A stretch of 64,000 bases of DNA, taken from assembly GCA_023446155.1 (NCBI GenBank), contig JAEXIT010000008.1:62001-126000 (forward strand), given 5' to 3'. This DNA comes from Bacteroidota bacterium (GTDB taxonomy: Bacteria > Bacteroidota > Bacteroidia > Flavobacteriales > Flavobacteriaceae). Shown here in pieces: positions 8,738-16,788 of the stretch. The notes under the pieces were generated by a model. That model searched no databases. It saw only the letters and a program-made list of their open reading frames with translations, and was not told the DNA's origin. Within the stretch, counting starts at the first letter, position 1. Each line of letters starts with the position of its first letter. A program made the translations under genes and the position numbers.

Positions 8738-9652
8738 TCATTTTTGTCTATTTGCTTTTTCTTCAGCCCGAAGTTTGGCAGACGTTTTAAAATCTCCGGT
8801 ATGTGACCATCCCGGTGGATAAAAAATATATTTTAGTCGATCGGAAAATTTGATGTCCGGTTGGGAAGCATCCCTCCAAATATCTTTCCATTCGTGGAAT
8901 ACAATATTAAGCGGTCCTTTGTCTTCTATTTCGGAAGTAAGTCCAAAACGTACTTCTTCATAATTTGGATCTTCTTTTTCAAAAGTTCCGAAAATACGAT
9001 CCCAGATAATTAATCCCATTCCCATATTACGATCTAAATAACGAGCGTTGGATGCATGGTGTACTCTATGGTGTGAAGGTGTAACCAAAATCCATTCTAA
9101 AATACCCATACTTTTTACCGTTTTGGTATGTACCCAGGTTCCATAGATCTGAATAATCGCATAAGCGGCCATAATATGCCACGGATTAAAGCCTAAAAAT
9201 GCTATTGGTGAAAAGAACAAATAGCGGTATAAGGGCTGTAAAACCGGTGATCGGAATCCGGTGGTAATATTAAAATAACCTGAATTATGGTGTGTTACGT
9301 GCACCGCCCAAAACATTCTGGAGTGATGATCCACATAATGATGGACATAATACGCAAAATCCTGTAACAGGAAAACACCAATCCAATACCAAACACTGCT
9401 GTATTCCAAATCGAAAATGCGGTGTTCATAAAAGTAGAACATAACTCCAATAGCAAAAGCTTTCATGATAATGTCCAAACCATAGTTCAGACAAGCCATA
9501 TAGATATTGGTAAGCGTATCTTTCGTATTATAAAAATGTTTTTTATGCGAATAGCTGTAAAACATTTCAAATAAGATGATTAGGATATGCAACGGAGCCG
9601 AATATAAATAGACATTGGCAACGGCCTGTTCTCCAAAAAAATGATCTAACAT
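8738..9652 (-). CDS. Fatty acid hydroxylase / sterol desaturase family protein
   Basis: This 304-residue integral membrane di-iron enzyme carries the histidine boxes of the family: HHYVDHHSRMFW and HVTHHNSGYFN in the first half and HHRVHHASN in the second. At least four hydrophobic segments surround them. Members hydroxylate or desaturate lipids, sterols or carotenoids with O2; the substrate here cannot be told from sequence. The gene begins four bases after glnS ends, so both should share the glnS promoter. A terminator follows. Confidence 0.92.
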   Translation of the reverse strand: MLDHFFGEQAVANVYLYSAPLHILIILFEMFYSYSHKKHFYNTKDTLTNIYMACLNYGLDIIMKAFAIGVMFYFYEHRIFDLEYSSVWYWIGVFLLQDFAYYVHHYVDHHSRMFWAVHVTHHNSGYFNITTGFRSPVLQPLYRYLFFSPIAFLGFNPWHIMAAYAIIQIYGTWVHTKTVKSMGILEWILVTPSHHRVHHASNARYLDRNMGMGLIIWDRIFGTFEKEDPNYEEVRFGLTSEIEDKGPLNIVFHEWKDIWRDASQPDIKFSDRLKYIFYPPGWSHTGDFKTSAKLRAEEKANRQK

Positions 9653-9656
9653 AACT

Positions 9657-11342
9657 TTATTCTTTACTTTCTACTTTAGCCCATGTATCGCGAAGGCCTA
9701 CGGTTTTGTTAAAAACCAGTTTATCAGCAGTAGTGTCGCGATCTACACAGAAATATCCCAAACGTTGGAACTGGAATCGGTCGCCATCAACAGCCGTTTT
9801 TAGGCTTGGCTCCAGGTATCCGGTGATGATTTCCAATGAATTAGGATTTAAAAACTCTTTGAAATTAATATCTTTATTACCATCCGGGTTTTCATGTGAA
9901 AACAAACGGTCGTAGATTCGGATCTCAGCCGGAACCGCATGTGCAACCGATACCCAGTGAATGGTACCTTTTACTTTTCGCATACTCGCTTCCGAACCAC
10001 TTCCACTTCTACTGTCTTCATCATATGTAGCATGGATTTCGGTAATATTTCCATCAGCATCTTTAACCACGCTTTCCCCTTTAATGATATAAGCGTTTTT
10101 TAAACGTACTTCTTTACCAAGGGTTAAACGGAAAAATTTACTGTTTGCTTCTTCTAAAAAGTCTTCTCTTTCAATATATAATTCTTTTGAAAAAGGTACT
10201 TTTCTATAGGTCATTACTTCTTCTTCCTGATTGTTTTCGGCATCCAACCACTCCTCTTTTCCTTCCGGATAATTGGTAAGGATCAGTTTAACAGGATCCA
10301 ATACGGCCATTACACGTGGAGCCGTTTTGTTAAGGTCTTCGCGAACACAGAATTCCAATAAGGAAACGTCAATCAGGTTATCGCGTTTGGCAATACCAAT
10401 TGTATCGGCAAAATTACGGATGGCAGTTGGCGTATACCCTCTTCTGCGCATTCCGGAAATGGTCGACATTCTTGGATCGTCCCATCCGGTAACATGTCCT
10501 TCCTGAACCAATTGTAGTAATTTACGCTTACTAACAACGGTATGCGAAAGATTTCTACGTGCAAATTCACGTTGTTTCGGACGTACTTTGTCGGTATCAA
10601 TGATCTGATCTAAAAACCAATCGTACAATTCGCGGTGTGGTAAAAACTCCAGCGTACAGAACGAATGCGAAATTTGCTCCAGGTAGTCGCTTTCTCCGTG
10701 TGCCCAATCGTACATCGGATAAATACACCAATTTTCACCGGTTCTGTGGTGGTGTTTGTGTAAAATACGGTACATGATTGGATCACGCATTAGCATGTTG
10801 GTAGAAGCCATATCAATTTTGGCTCTTAAAATATGCGTACCTTCTTCGAATTCACCGTTTTTCATTCTTTCGAATAAATCCAGGTTTTCTTCTACCGAAC
10901 GGTTTCGGTACGGACTATCAACACCCGCTTGCGTAGGCGTTCCTTTTTGTTTCGCCATTTCTTCCGAAGTCTGACTGTCGACATAGGCTTTTCCTTTTTT
11001 GATCAGCGTTACGGTCCAGTCATACAATTGTTGAAAATAGTCGGAAGCATAACATTCTTCTGCCCATTGGTATCCTAACCATTGTACGTCTTTTTTGATT
11101 GCATCTACGTATTCCTGCTCTTCTTTAGCCGGGTTGGTATCATCAAAACGCAGGTTCACCGGCGCCTGATAGTCCAATCCTAATCCAAAATTAAGACATA
11201 TGGAACTCGCATGACCAATGTGTAAATAGCCATTAGGTTCCGGTGGAAAACGGAATCGCAATTTATCTTGAGATAAACCATTTTTTAAATCTTCCTCAAT
11301 GATTTGTTCGATAAAATTTAATGATTTTTCTTTTGTTGACAT
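9657..11342 (-). CDS. glnS: Glutamine--tRNA ligase
   Basis: The 561-residue class I synthetase charges tRNA-Gln directly. The HIGH signature is seen as FPPEPNGYLHIGHA near residues 31-44, and the KMSKS-type loop as VVSKRKLLQLV in the middle. The C-terminal beta-barrel anticodon-binding domains are complete. The length fits the GlnRS family. Its presence alongside gltX argues against dependence on the indirect GatCAB route for Gln-tRNA. A -7 element lies 19 bases upstream of the ATG, and the fatty acid hydroxylase follows within four bases. Confidence 0.97.
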   Translation of the reverse strand: MSTKEKSLNFIEQIIEEDLKNGLSQDKLRFRFPPEPNGYLHIGHASSICLNFGLGLDYQAPVNLRFDDTNPAKEEQEYVDAIKKDVQWLGYQWAEECYASDYFQQLYDWTVTLIKKGKAYVDSQTSEEMAKQKGTPTQAGVDSPYRNRSVEENLDLFERMKNGEFEEGTHILRAKIDMASTNMLMRDPIMYRILHKHHHRTGENWCIYPMYDWAHGESDYLEQISHSFCTLEFLPHRELYDWFLDQIIDTDKVRPKQREFARRNLSHTVVSKRKLLQLVQEGHVTGWDDPRMSTISGMRRRGYTPTAIRNFADTIGIAKRDNLIDVSLLEFCVREDLNKTAPRVMAVLDPVKLILTNYPEGKEEWLDAENNQEEEVMTYRKVPFSKELYIEREDFLEEANSKFFRLTLGKEVRLKNAYIIKGESVVKDADGNITEIHATYDEDSRSGSGSEASMRKVKGTIHWVSVAHAVPAEIRIYDRLFSHENPDGNKDINFKEFLNPNSLEIITGYLEPSLKTAVDGDRFQFQRLGYFCVDRDTTADKLVFNKTVGLRDTWAKVESKE

Positions 11343-11360
11343 AAAATAAAATTAGAAAGG

Positions 11361-11368
11361 CAAATTTA
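11361..11368 (-). promoter_or_regulatory. -7 element for glnS
   Basis: Minus-strand TAAATTTG matches TAnnTTTG, 18 bases upstream of the glnS start. Confidence 0.6.
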
Positions 11369-11480
11369 CCAAAAATGTTGTTTATGTCGGTATATCTTTA
11401 AGGGCTTATTATCATATTGGCTTTAAAAATTCGTACTTTTATCGGTCGAAGGACTAATCTATTATTGAATACGTTTAAAA

Positions 11481-11840
11481 ATGGGAATCATTAAGTTAAA
11501 AAACATCCGTACCTTTTCGTTCCACGGATGTCTGGAAGAAGAAAGTAAAATCGGATCGGATTACAGTGTGGATTTGGAAGTGAAAACCGATTTGCGCAAG
11601 CCGTCGGAAACAGACGAATTGGTCGATACGGTGGATTATGTACATCTAAACCGGATTGTTCGGGAAGAAATGGCCATCCGCTCCAAATTATTAGAACATG
11701 TTGCGAAGCGAATTCTGGTTCGGATTTTTAAGGAAATTCCTTCCGTTTCAAGAATTACGGTGGCGGTTTCCAAACTAAACCCACCAATTGGTGGCGATGT
11801 GGAAGCGGTTACAGTTCAAATGGAAGAATACCGCAGTTAA
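11481..11840 (+). CDS. folB: Dihydroneopterin aldolase
   Basis: The 119-residue cytoplasmic enzyme cleaves 7,8-dihydroneopterin to 6-hydroxymethyl-dihydropterin and glycolaldehyde in folate synthesis. FHGCLEEESKIGSDYSVDLE corresponds to the conserved substrate-binding start of FolB (usually FYGYHGxxxxE), with the catalytic Glu present. VDYVHLNRIV, LLEHVAKRI and VSKLNPPIGGDVEAV match the later blocks, including the PPI loop. The length is standard. It stands alone ahead of tRNA-Cys; other folate genes are not nearby. Confidence 0.93.
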   Translation: MGIIKLKNIRTFSFHGCLEEESKIGSDYSVDLEVKTDLRKPSETDELVDTVDYVHLNRIVREEMAIRSKLLEHVAKRILVRIFKEIPSVSRITVAVSKLNPPIGGDVEAVTVQMEEYRS

Positions 11841-11897
11841 CAGCCTGTTGAAAACGAGCAAATTATAAAATAAGTACAATAAAATGTCGAATTTGAA

Positions 11898-11927
11898 TTT
11901 GAATTTCAAAATATTTTAGTAAGTTTG
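11898..11927 (+). promoter_or_regulatory. Promoter of tRNA-Cys
   Basis: TTTG at 11898-11901, an 18-base spacer and TAAGTTTG at 11920-11927 give a textbook Bacteroidota promoter, 14 bases before the tRNA 5' end. Confidence 0.75.
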
Positions 11928-11941
11928 CGCCCTACAATACT

Positions 11942-12012
11942 GGCATCGTGGCCGAGAGGCTAGGCAGCGGTCTGCAAAACCGTCCACAGCGGTTCGAATC
12001 CGCTCGATGCCT
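11942..12012 (+). tRNA. tRNA-Cys (anticodon GCA)
   Basis: The 7-bp acceptor stem GGCATCG/CGATGCC closes the cloverleaf. The anticodon stem GCGGT/ACCGT holds the loop CTGCAAA with anticodon GCA, and the T arm is AGCGG-TTCGAAT-CCGCT. The discriminator base is T (U73), the identity element expected for tRNA-Cys. The full CCA is not encoded. Confidence 0.96.
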
Positions 12013-12020
12013 CAGGAAAC

Positions 12021-12053
12021 AAAAAGAGCGGTTATATTAACCGCTCTTTTTTT
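12021..12053 (+). terminator. Bidirectional terminator after tRNA-Cys
   Basis: AGAGCGGTTA pairs with TAACCGCTCT and is followed by a run of T; an A run precedes it. It serves both tRNA-Cys and the convergent LysE-family gene. Confidence 0.92.
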
Positions 12054-12069
12054 GTATTTATAGTTTCTA

Positions 12070-12756
12070 CTATTTCTTATCTTCTATTTTTTCCAATGTA
12101 TTTTTTACAAATTCCTTTTCTTTCGGAAACCATCCCTGGAACATCAATACCAATCCGAAAACAATTAATAAAATACTACTTAATTTTTTAACTTTCAGAA
12201 TGTTAGCTGGAGTCAATTTTTTACGAAGCTGTTTGGCCAACATGATTTTCCCGATGTCGGTAATAAAATAAGAACCGATCACCGCACTAAAAAACGTTAG
12301 CATACGGTTAGGTTCCATATCTAGTTTTGGACCAAAGGTGATGATAATCGCCAGCCAGAACCCCAAAACACCGATATTGATAAAGTTTAAAAGGAATCCC
12401 TTTAAAAACAGGCTGAGGTAATCTCTTTTGATCAACTCAACAACTTCCTCATCTTCTTCAACGGATTTACTTTGTCTTCGGAGTTTAAAAAAAGTAATCA
12501 TCCCATAGGTAAACATCAGTATACCACCAAAAATAAACAAAGCCGGATCGTCTTTAATGCTTTGAATCAGCCGCACACTACTAAAGTAGGCTATGGCAAT
12601 AAAAACGATATCACCCAGGACAACTCCAATGTCGAACGAAATGGCCGCGCGAAATCCTTTGGTGATACTGGTTTCCAAAAGAACAAAAAAGACAGGGCCG
12701 ATCATAAAACTTAAAAAGAATCCTAACGGAATTCCGGTAAGAATATCGTCTATCAT
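12070..12756 (-). CDS. LysE family amino-acid/metabolite exporter
   Basis: The 228-residue inner-membrane protein has six hydrophobic segments and begins with the LysE/RhtB signature (GIPLGFFLSFMIGPVFFVLL), followed by TKGFRAAISFDIGVVLGDI. A charged cytoplasmic loop (KSVEEDEEVVELIKRD) separates helices 3 and 4. Family members export amino acids or related small molecules; the substrate is unknown. A -7 element sits about 55 bases upstream, and the leader contains a small inverted repeat (ATTACC/GGTAAT). Confidence 0.9.
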   Translation of the reverse strand: MIDDILTGIPLGFFLSFMIGPVFFVLLETSITKGFRAAISFDIGVVLGDIVFIAIAYFSSVRLIQSIKDDPALFIFGGILMFTYGMITFFKLRRQSKSVEEDEEVVELIKRDYLSLFLKGFLLNFINIGVLGFWLAIIITFGPKLDMEPNRMLTFFSAVIGSYFITDIGKIMLAKQLRKKLTPANILKVKKLSSILLIVFGLVLMFQGWFPKEKEFVKNTLEKIEDKK

Positions 12757-12809
12757 GTAAAGGTATTTAAGGTGAATATGCGAAATTACCTGTATAAACG
12801 GGTAATTTA

Positions 12810-12817
12810 CAAATATA
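12810..12817 (-). promoter_or_regulatory. -7 element for the LysE-family gene
   Basis: Minus-strand TATATTTG fits TAnnTTTG. A 6-bp inverted repeat (ATTACC ... GGTAAT, 12785-12806) lies just downstream in the predicted leader and could be an operator. Confidence 0.55.
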
Positions 12818-12883
12818 GTTTAAAAATTCCGATAGGTTTAAAACGATTGTCTCAAATCGACCGGAAAATGGGTTTATTGTATA

Positions 12884-12911
12884 AAAGAAACCCCGACTAT
12901 TACTAGTCGGG
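12884..12911 (-). terminator. Terminator of the rnr / head-GIN operon
   Basis: CCCGACTA and TAGTCGGG form a stem; on the minus strand it is followed by GTTTCTTTT. It lies 33 bases after the stop codon of the gene at 12944. Confidence 0.8.
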
Positions 12912-12943
12912 ATTTTAGCTATTTTGTTTCAATTGTAGCGGAA

Positions 12944-13633
12944 TTATTTTTTAATAACGTCAATACTTCCACCGGCAAATGTTTTCTGATTTACTTTTTT
13001 AGGGTTTCCATAAATGGTAATGTCTCCTCCTGCTCTTGTTTTGGCATCTACCAGATCCGTAGCAAAAACATCGGCTTCGCCACCGGCATTTACCGCAACG
13101 GATGTTTGTGAGGTTTCGAAGGTTTTCGCATTGACAATACCACCAGAGTTGATGACAATATCCTGATTTTCGGCTTTACCACTCAGTTTAACGATTCCGC
13201 CTGTAGTAGCGCGAATACCGGCTTTTTTGACATCCAAAGCCACTTTAATTTGGCCGCCTTTATTGGCATTTACGGTGAAATCCACCCCTTTTAAAGTAGC
13301 GTCAGAGGAAACATAAGCACCTTCACTGGCTTCGATACTTTCTACATTTTTACAGTAAATAATCGCCGTGATATCTTCCCCTTTTAGGAATTTATCCAAT
13401 GGCATTCGGATTTTTAAATCACCGTTTTTATTTACAATTTCCACTTTTTCAGCACCTTGTCCTTTCAATTCAATTTTGCTTTCTGAGGAAGGAATTAACT
13501 GAGCCGAAATTTTATCGAATACTTTTACCGCTGTAAAATCACCTACGTTTTTTGTCACCTGAGAAAAACCAAACTGGGTTGCCAATAGGAATGTGACTAT
13601 TGCGAAACTGTTTTTAAAAGTTGTTTTTAGCAT
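12944..13633 (-). CDS. Head GIN domain (DUF2807) secreted protein
   Basis: The 229-residue protein has a signal peptide ending near FGFSQ (residue 25) and then a right-handed beta-solenoid pattern typical of DUF2807. The start NVGDFTAVKVFDKISAQLIP and repeated Gly/Asn turns (GGIVKLSGKAENQDIVINSGG) are characteristic. These Bacteroidota proteins are exported and resemble autotransporter-adhesin heads, but function is unproven. The gene begins 20 bases after rnr and ends at a terminator, so it should be the second gene of an rnr operon. Confidence 0.88.
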   Translation of the reverse strand: MLKTTFKNSFAIVTFLLATQFGFSQVTKNVGDFTAVKVFDKISAQLIPSSESKIELKGQGAEKVEIVNKNGDLKIRMPLDKFLKGEDITAIIYCKNVESIEASEGAYVSSDATLKGVDFTVNANKGGQIKVALDVKKAGIRATTGGIVKLSGKAENQDIVINSGGIVNAKTFETSQTSVAVNAGGEADVFATDLVDAKTRAGGDITIYGNPKKVNQKTFAGGSIDVIKK

Positions 13634-13653
13634 CGTTTTCTGTTTTTTAAATG

Positions 13654-15834
13654 TTACGAATCTTTCTTTTTGATAAAATGAAAATCCAGTTGTTTTTTAA
13701 CCAGATCGGCATTTTTCACTTTTACGATGACTTCGTCGCCCAATTGGATTATGTTATGTGAAATTTCGCCCACCAAGGCATATTGTTTTTCGTCGAATGT
13801 ATAGTAATCGTCGCGGATTTCGCGGATACGTACCATTCCTTCACACTTATTATCCACAATTTCAACATAAATACCCCATTCGGTCACACCGGAAATAACG
13901 CCCAAAAACTCCTCATCTTTGTGATCCTGCATATACTTAACCTGCATATACTTGATACTGTCGCGTTCGGCATTGGCTGCCAGACTTTCCATAGTAGACG
14001 AATGCATACATTTTTCTTCGTATACTTCCGCATCGGCCGAAGTACCGCCATCGAGATAATGTTGTAGCAAACGGTGTGCCATAACATCGGGATAACGACG
14101 AATAGGAGACGTAAAATGCGAATAATAATCAAATGCCAGTCCGTAATGTCCTATATTTTCGGTAGAATAGCTGGCTTTGCTCATACTGCGAATGGCCAGT
14201 GTATCCACCAGGTTTTGTTCTTTTTTGCCCTGTACGTCTTCCAACAAGGTATTCAGGGATTTTGAAATTGAATCCTTGGATTTAAAATTAAGCGAATAGC
14301 CGAATTTAGAAATCACGGTTTGTAGATTGATCAACTTATCCTGATCCGGTTCATCGTGGATACGATACACAAAGGTTTTCTTTTGTTTTCCGATAAATTC
14401 CGCTACTTTTCTATTGGCCAGCAACATAAATTCTTCGATCAGATGGTTGGCATCCTTAGCAACTTTAAAGTACACTCCGGTTGGTTCGGCATTTTCGTTA
14501 AGATGGAATTTTACTTCCACTTTATCAAATGAAATAGCCCCGTTTTGCATTCGTTTTTTTCTAAGGATTTTTGCCAGTTCGTTTAGTTTTAGCGTTGCTT
14601 CTACGATAGGTGCATCGACAGTATACTCCTTTCCGGTAAGCGAAATTTCGGCCGGAATCTGATCTCCTTTGGTTTCGATAATGTGTTGCGCTTCTTCATA
14701 GGCAAAACGCTGATCGGAATAGGTTACCGTTCTCCCGAACCACTGGTTGATCAACTCGGCTTTTTCATTTAATTCGAAAACAGCCGAAAAAGTATATTTC
14801 TCCTCATGTGGCCGTAGGGAACAGGCGAAATTGGATAGCACTTCCGGTAGCATTGGCACTACCCGATCGACTAAATAAACCGAGGTCGCGCGTTGGTACG
14901 CTTCATCGTCCAATACGGTTCCTTCCTGAACATAATGCGAAACATCGGCAATATGAATTCCGATTTCATAGTTTCCGTTTGGAAGTTTTTCGAACGATAA
15001 GGCATCATCAAAATCTTTGGCATCTTTAGGGTCGATCGTAAACGTAAGCGTATTTCGCATATCGCGACGCTTCAGAATTTCGCTTTCCTGAATGGAAGTA
15101 TCGAGTTTTTTAGCATATACCTCTACTTCTACCGGGAAATCATACGGCAGCCCGTATTCGGCAAGAATGGCATGGATTTCGGTATTGTGTTCACCGGGTC
15201 TTCCGAGTACTTTAGTAACCACCCCAAACGGACTGTCGGCTTTTGCGGGCCAGTCTTCGATATGAACCAAAACGACATCGCCATTTTGGGCCTCTCCAAT
15301 TTTGTCTTTTGGAATAAAGATATCGGTATACATTTTCGGATTGGCCGACGTCACAAAAGCAAAGTTCTTTTGGATATCGATCACCCCCACAAAGTCGGTT
15401 TTTTTGCGTTCGATAATTTCAACGACTTCCCCTTCCGGTCTTCGTCCTTTTCTACGATTGTAGATATAAATTTTTACCTTATCACCATCCAAAGCATGAT
15501 TCAGATTGTTGGTTGGAATAAAGACATCATCTTCCAGATCGGGGCAAACAAAATAAGCCGTTTTCCGACTGGTCATATCGATTACACCTTCGAAATAATC
15601 GGCTTTTGTGATGATACGGAATTTACCGCGGTCCACTTCTTCGATCTTTTCTTTGGCGGTAAGGTATTTTAATTCTTTGATGATTTCATTCCGACTTTGG
15701 GTATCATTCAGTTCCAGAACAGCAGCTATTTGTTTGTAGTTGAATGTTTTGTTAGGATCTTTGGAAAGTATTTTAAAGATTTTTGCAGAAAAGTCTTTCC
15801 CTTTGTTGCCTAACTTTTTGTGTTTCTTACTCAT
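13654..15834 (-). CDS. rnr: Ribonuclease R (RNB family 3'-5' exoribonuclease)
   Basis: The 726-residue cytoplasmic exonuclease degrades structured RNA processively. It shows an N-terminal winged-helix region (residues 1-70), cold-shock/OB domains, then the RNB domain. The metal-binding acidic cluster is DPKDAKDFDDALSF, and the motif GIHIADVSHYV follows. SMSKASYS and HFTSPIRRYPDVMAHRLLQH mark the end of the RNB domain. A C-terminal S1 domain (GVISGVTEWGIYVEIVD) completes it. Length and order match RNase R. It appears to lead an operon with the DUF2807 gene. Confidence 0.96.
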   Translation of the reverse strand: MSKKHKKLGNKGKDFSAKIFKILSKDPNKTFNYKQIAAVLELNDTQSRNEIIKELKYLTAKEKIEEVDRGKFRIITKADYFEGVIDMTSRKTAYFVCPDLEDDVFIPTNNLNHALDGDKVKIYIYNRRKGRRPEGEVVEIIERKKTDFVGVIDIQKNFAFVTSANPKMYTDIFIPKDKIGEAQNGDVVLVHIEDWPAKADSPFGVVTKVLGRPGEHNTEIHAILAEYGLPYDFPVEVEVYAKKLDTSIQESEILKRRDMRNTLTFTIDPKDAKDFDDALSFEKLPNGNYEIGIHIADVSHYVQEGTVLDDEAYQRATSVYLVDRVVPMLPEVLSNFACSLRPHEEKYTFSAVFELNEKAELINQWFGRTVTYSDQRFAYEEAQHIIETKGDQIPAEISLTGKEYTVDAPIVEATLKLNELAKILRKKRMQNGAISFDKVEVKFHLNENAEPTGVYFKVAKDANHLIEEFMLLANRKVAEFIGKQKKTFVYRIHDEPDQDKLINLQTVISKFGYSLNFKSKDSISKSLNTLLEDVQGKKEQNLVDTLAIRSMSKASYSTENIGHYGLAFDYYSHFTSPIRRYPDVMAHRLLQHYLDGGTSADAEVYEEKCMHSSTMESLAANAERDSIKYMQVKYMQDHKDEEFLGVISGVTEWGIYVEIVDNKCEGMVRIREIRDDYYTFDEKQYALVGEISHNIIQLGDEVIVKVKNADLVKKQLDFHFIKKKDS

Positions 15835-15923
15835 AAATTCTTTTCTAATATACTGCTAAAATTACGAATTAGTATTCACAATCGGGGAAGAAAGAATAAG
15901 AATTATAGAAATAATAACTTTTG

Positions 15924-15931
15924 TATCTTTA
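15924..15931 (+). promoter_or_regulatory. -7 variant for the DUF2007 gene
   Basis: TATCTTTA differs from TAnnTTTG only in the last base and lies 16 bases before the ATG at 15948. A longer reading from TTG at 15921 would run through this element, which argues against that start. Confidence 0.45.
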
Positions 15932-15947
15932 TCAAAACCTTCAAAAG

Positions 15948-16187
15948 ATGAATGAATTTGTAACAGTAGCCGTTTTTGATTATCCGCACGAAATAGCCGT
16001 GCTAAAACATTTATTGGAACAACAGGAAATACGTTATTTTTTTGAAAATGAGACGATGATGAATATTGCGCCGATGTATTCCCAGGCTTTGGGAGGCATT
16101 AAACTAAAGGTACATCCGGAGGATATTGAGACGGTACGGGCAATTCTGAAAAAATTAAATGACGACTCCAATTTAAAAATTGTTTAA
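15948..16187 (+). CDS. DUF2007 family protein (putative signal-transducing protein)
   Basis: The 79-residue protein starts MNEFVTVAVFDYPHEIAVLK and contains the DUF2007 pattern: a ferredoxin-like half with LLEQQEIRYFFENE, a Gly-rich loop (SQALGGIKLKV) and a final helix (DIETVRAILKKL). I chose the ATG at 15948 over an upstream TTG because the latter would overlap the likely promoter and the homology begins at MNEF. The family occurs widely as small soluble proteins of unknown partner. It is followed by rpiB, whose promoter overlaps this gene's end. Confidence 0.88.
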   Translation: MNEFVTVAVFDYPHEIAVLKHLLEQQEIRYFFENETMMNIAPMYSQALGGIKLKVHPEDIETVRAILKKLNDDSNLKIV

Positions 16188-16208
16188 CAGTATTCTTTGC
16201 TAACTTTG
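16180..16208 (+). promoter_or_regulatory. Promoter of rpiB
   Basis: TTG at 16180-16182, an 18-base spacer and TAACTTTG at 16201-16208 form a good Bacteroidota promoter. The -33 part lies within the last codons of the DUF2007 gene. Confidence 0.65.
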
Positions 16209-16233
16209 CAGTAAACAAATAAACAACAACACA

Positions 16234-16668
16234 ATGAGAATTTCAATTGGGAACGACCATGCCGGTCCGGACTATAAACAAGCGATTTTAAAACATCTGG
16301 AAGCCCAGGGGCATACGGTAACGAATCATGGAACCGACACTTTCGACAGTGTGGATTATCCCGATTTCGGTCACCCGGTTGCGTTGGATGTCACAGAAGG
16401 AAGAGCCGACTTTGGTATTGTGATCTGCGGAAGCGGAAACGGTATCGCAATTACGGTAAACAAACACCAGGGAATTCGTGCAGCATTGTGCTGGACAAAA
16501 GAAATTGCGGCTTTGGCACGTCAGCATAACGATGCGAATATTATCAGTATTCCGGCGCGATTTACGTCAATCCAACAAACGATCGAAATGGTCGATACTT
16601 TTTTAGCAACTGCTTTTGAAGGTGGACGTCATGCGAATCGTGTGAATAAAATCCCGGTTTGTCAATAG
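16234..16668 (+). CDS. rpiB: Ribose 5-phosphate isomerase B
   Basis: The 144-residue cytoplasmic enzyme interconverts ribose 5-phosphate and ribulose 5-phosphate in the pentose phosphate pathway. Visible RpiB/LacAB motifs are ISIGNDHAGPDYKQ at the start, DYPDFGHPVA, the catalytic-Cys loop VICGSGNGIAI, and the helix with GIRAALC. HNDANIISIPARF follows. The length is normal. A terminator lies about 50 bases downstream. Confidence 0.95.
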   Translation: MRISIGNDHAGPDYKQAILKHLEAQGHTVTNHGTDTFDSVDYPDFGHPVALDVTEGRADFGIVICGSGNGIAITVNKHQGIRAALCWTKEIAALARQHNDANIISIPARFTSIQQTIEMVDTFLATAFEGGRHANRVNKIPVCQ

Positions 16669-16714
16669 ACTGGAGAATAAAGAATAAAGAGAAAAGACCT
16701 GCTAGGGTTATAAT

Positions 16715-16743
16715 AAAAAGGCTTCCATTTGGAAGCCTTTTCT
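16715..16743 (+). terminator. Terminator of rpiB
   Basis: AAAAAGGCTTCC and GGAAGCCTTTT form a perfect stem with a 4-base loop and T tail. The A-rich left side could also act on the opposite strand for the convergent deacetylase operon. Confidence 0.88.
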
Positions 16744-16755
16744 ATTTGTTGCAGC

Positions 16756-16788
16756 ACACCTGACAGGTTTTTAAAACCTGTCAGGTGT
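16756..16788. repeat. 33-nt REP-like palindrome, copy A
   Basis: ACACCTGACAGGTTTT is followed, after one base, by its exact reverse complement. The palindrome overlaps the 3' end of the deacetylase gene and supplies its last codons (T-P-D-R-F) and the TAA stop. A second, imperfect copy of the same length lies at 57106-57138, so this is a dispersed element and not a one-off terminator. Confidence 0.85.

Noticed and set aside
15172..15672. Antisense open frame of 166 residues within rnr
   Set aside because: It is the shadow of the RNase R OB-domain region; Phe-rich and without any recognisable pattern.
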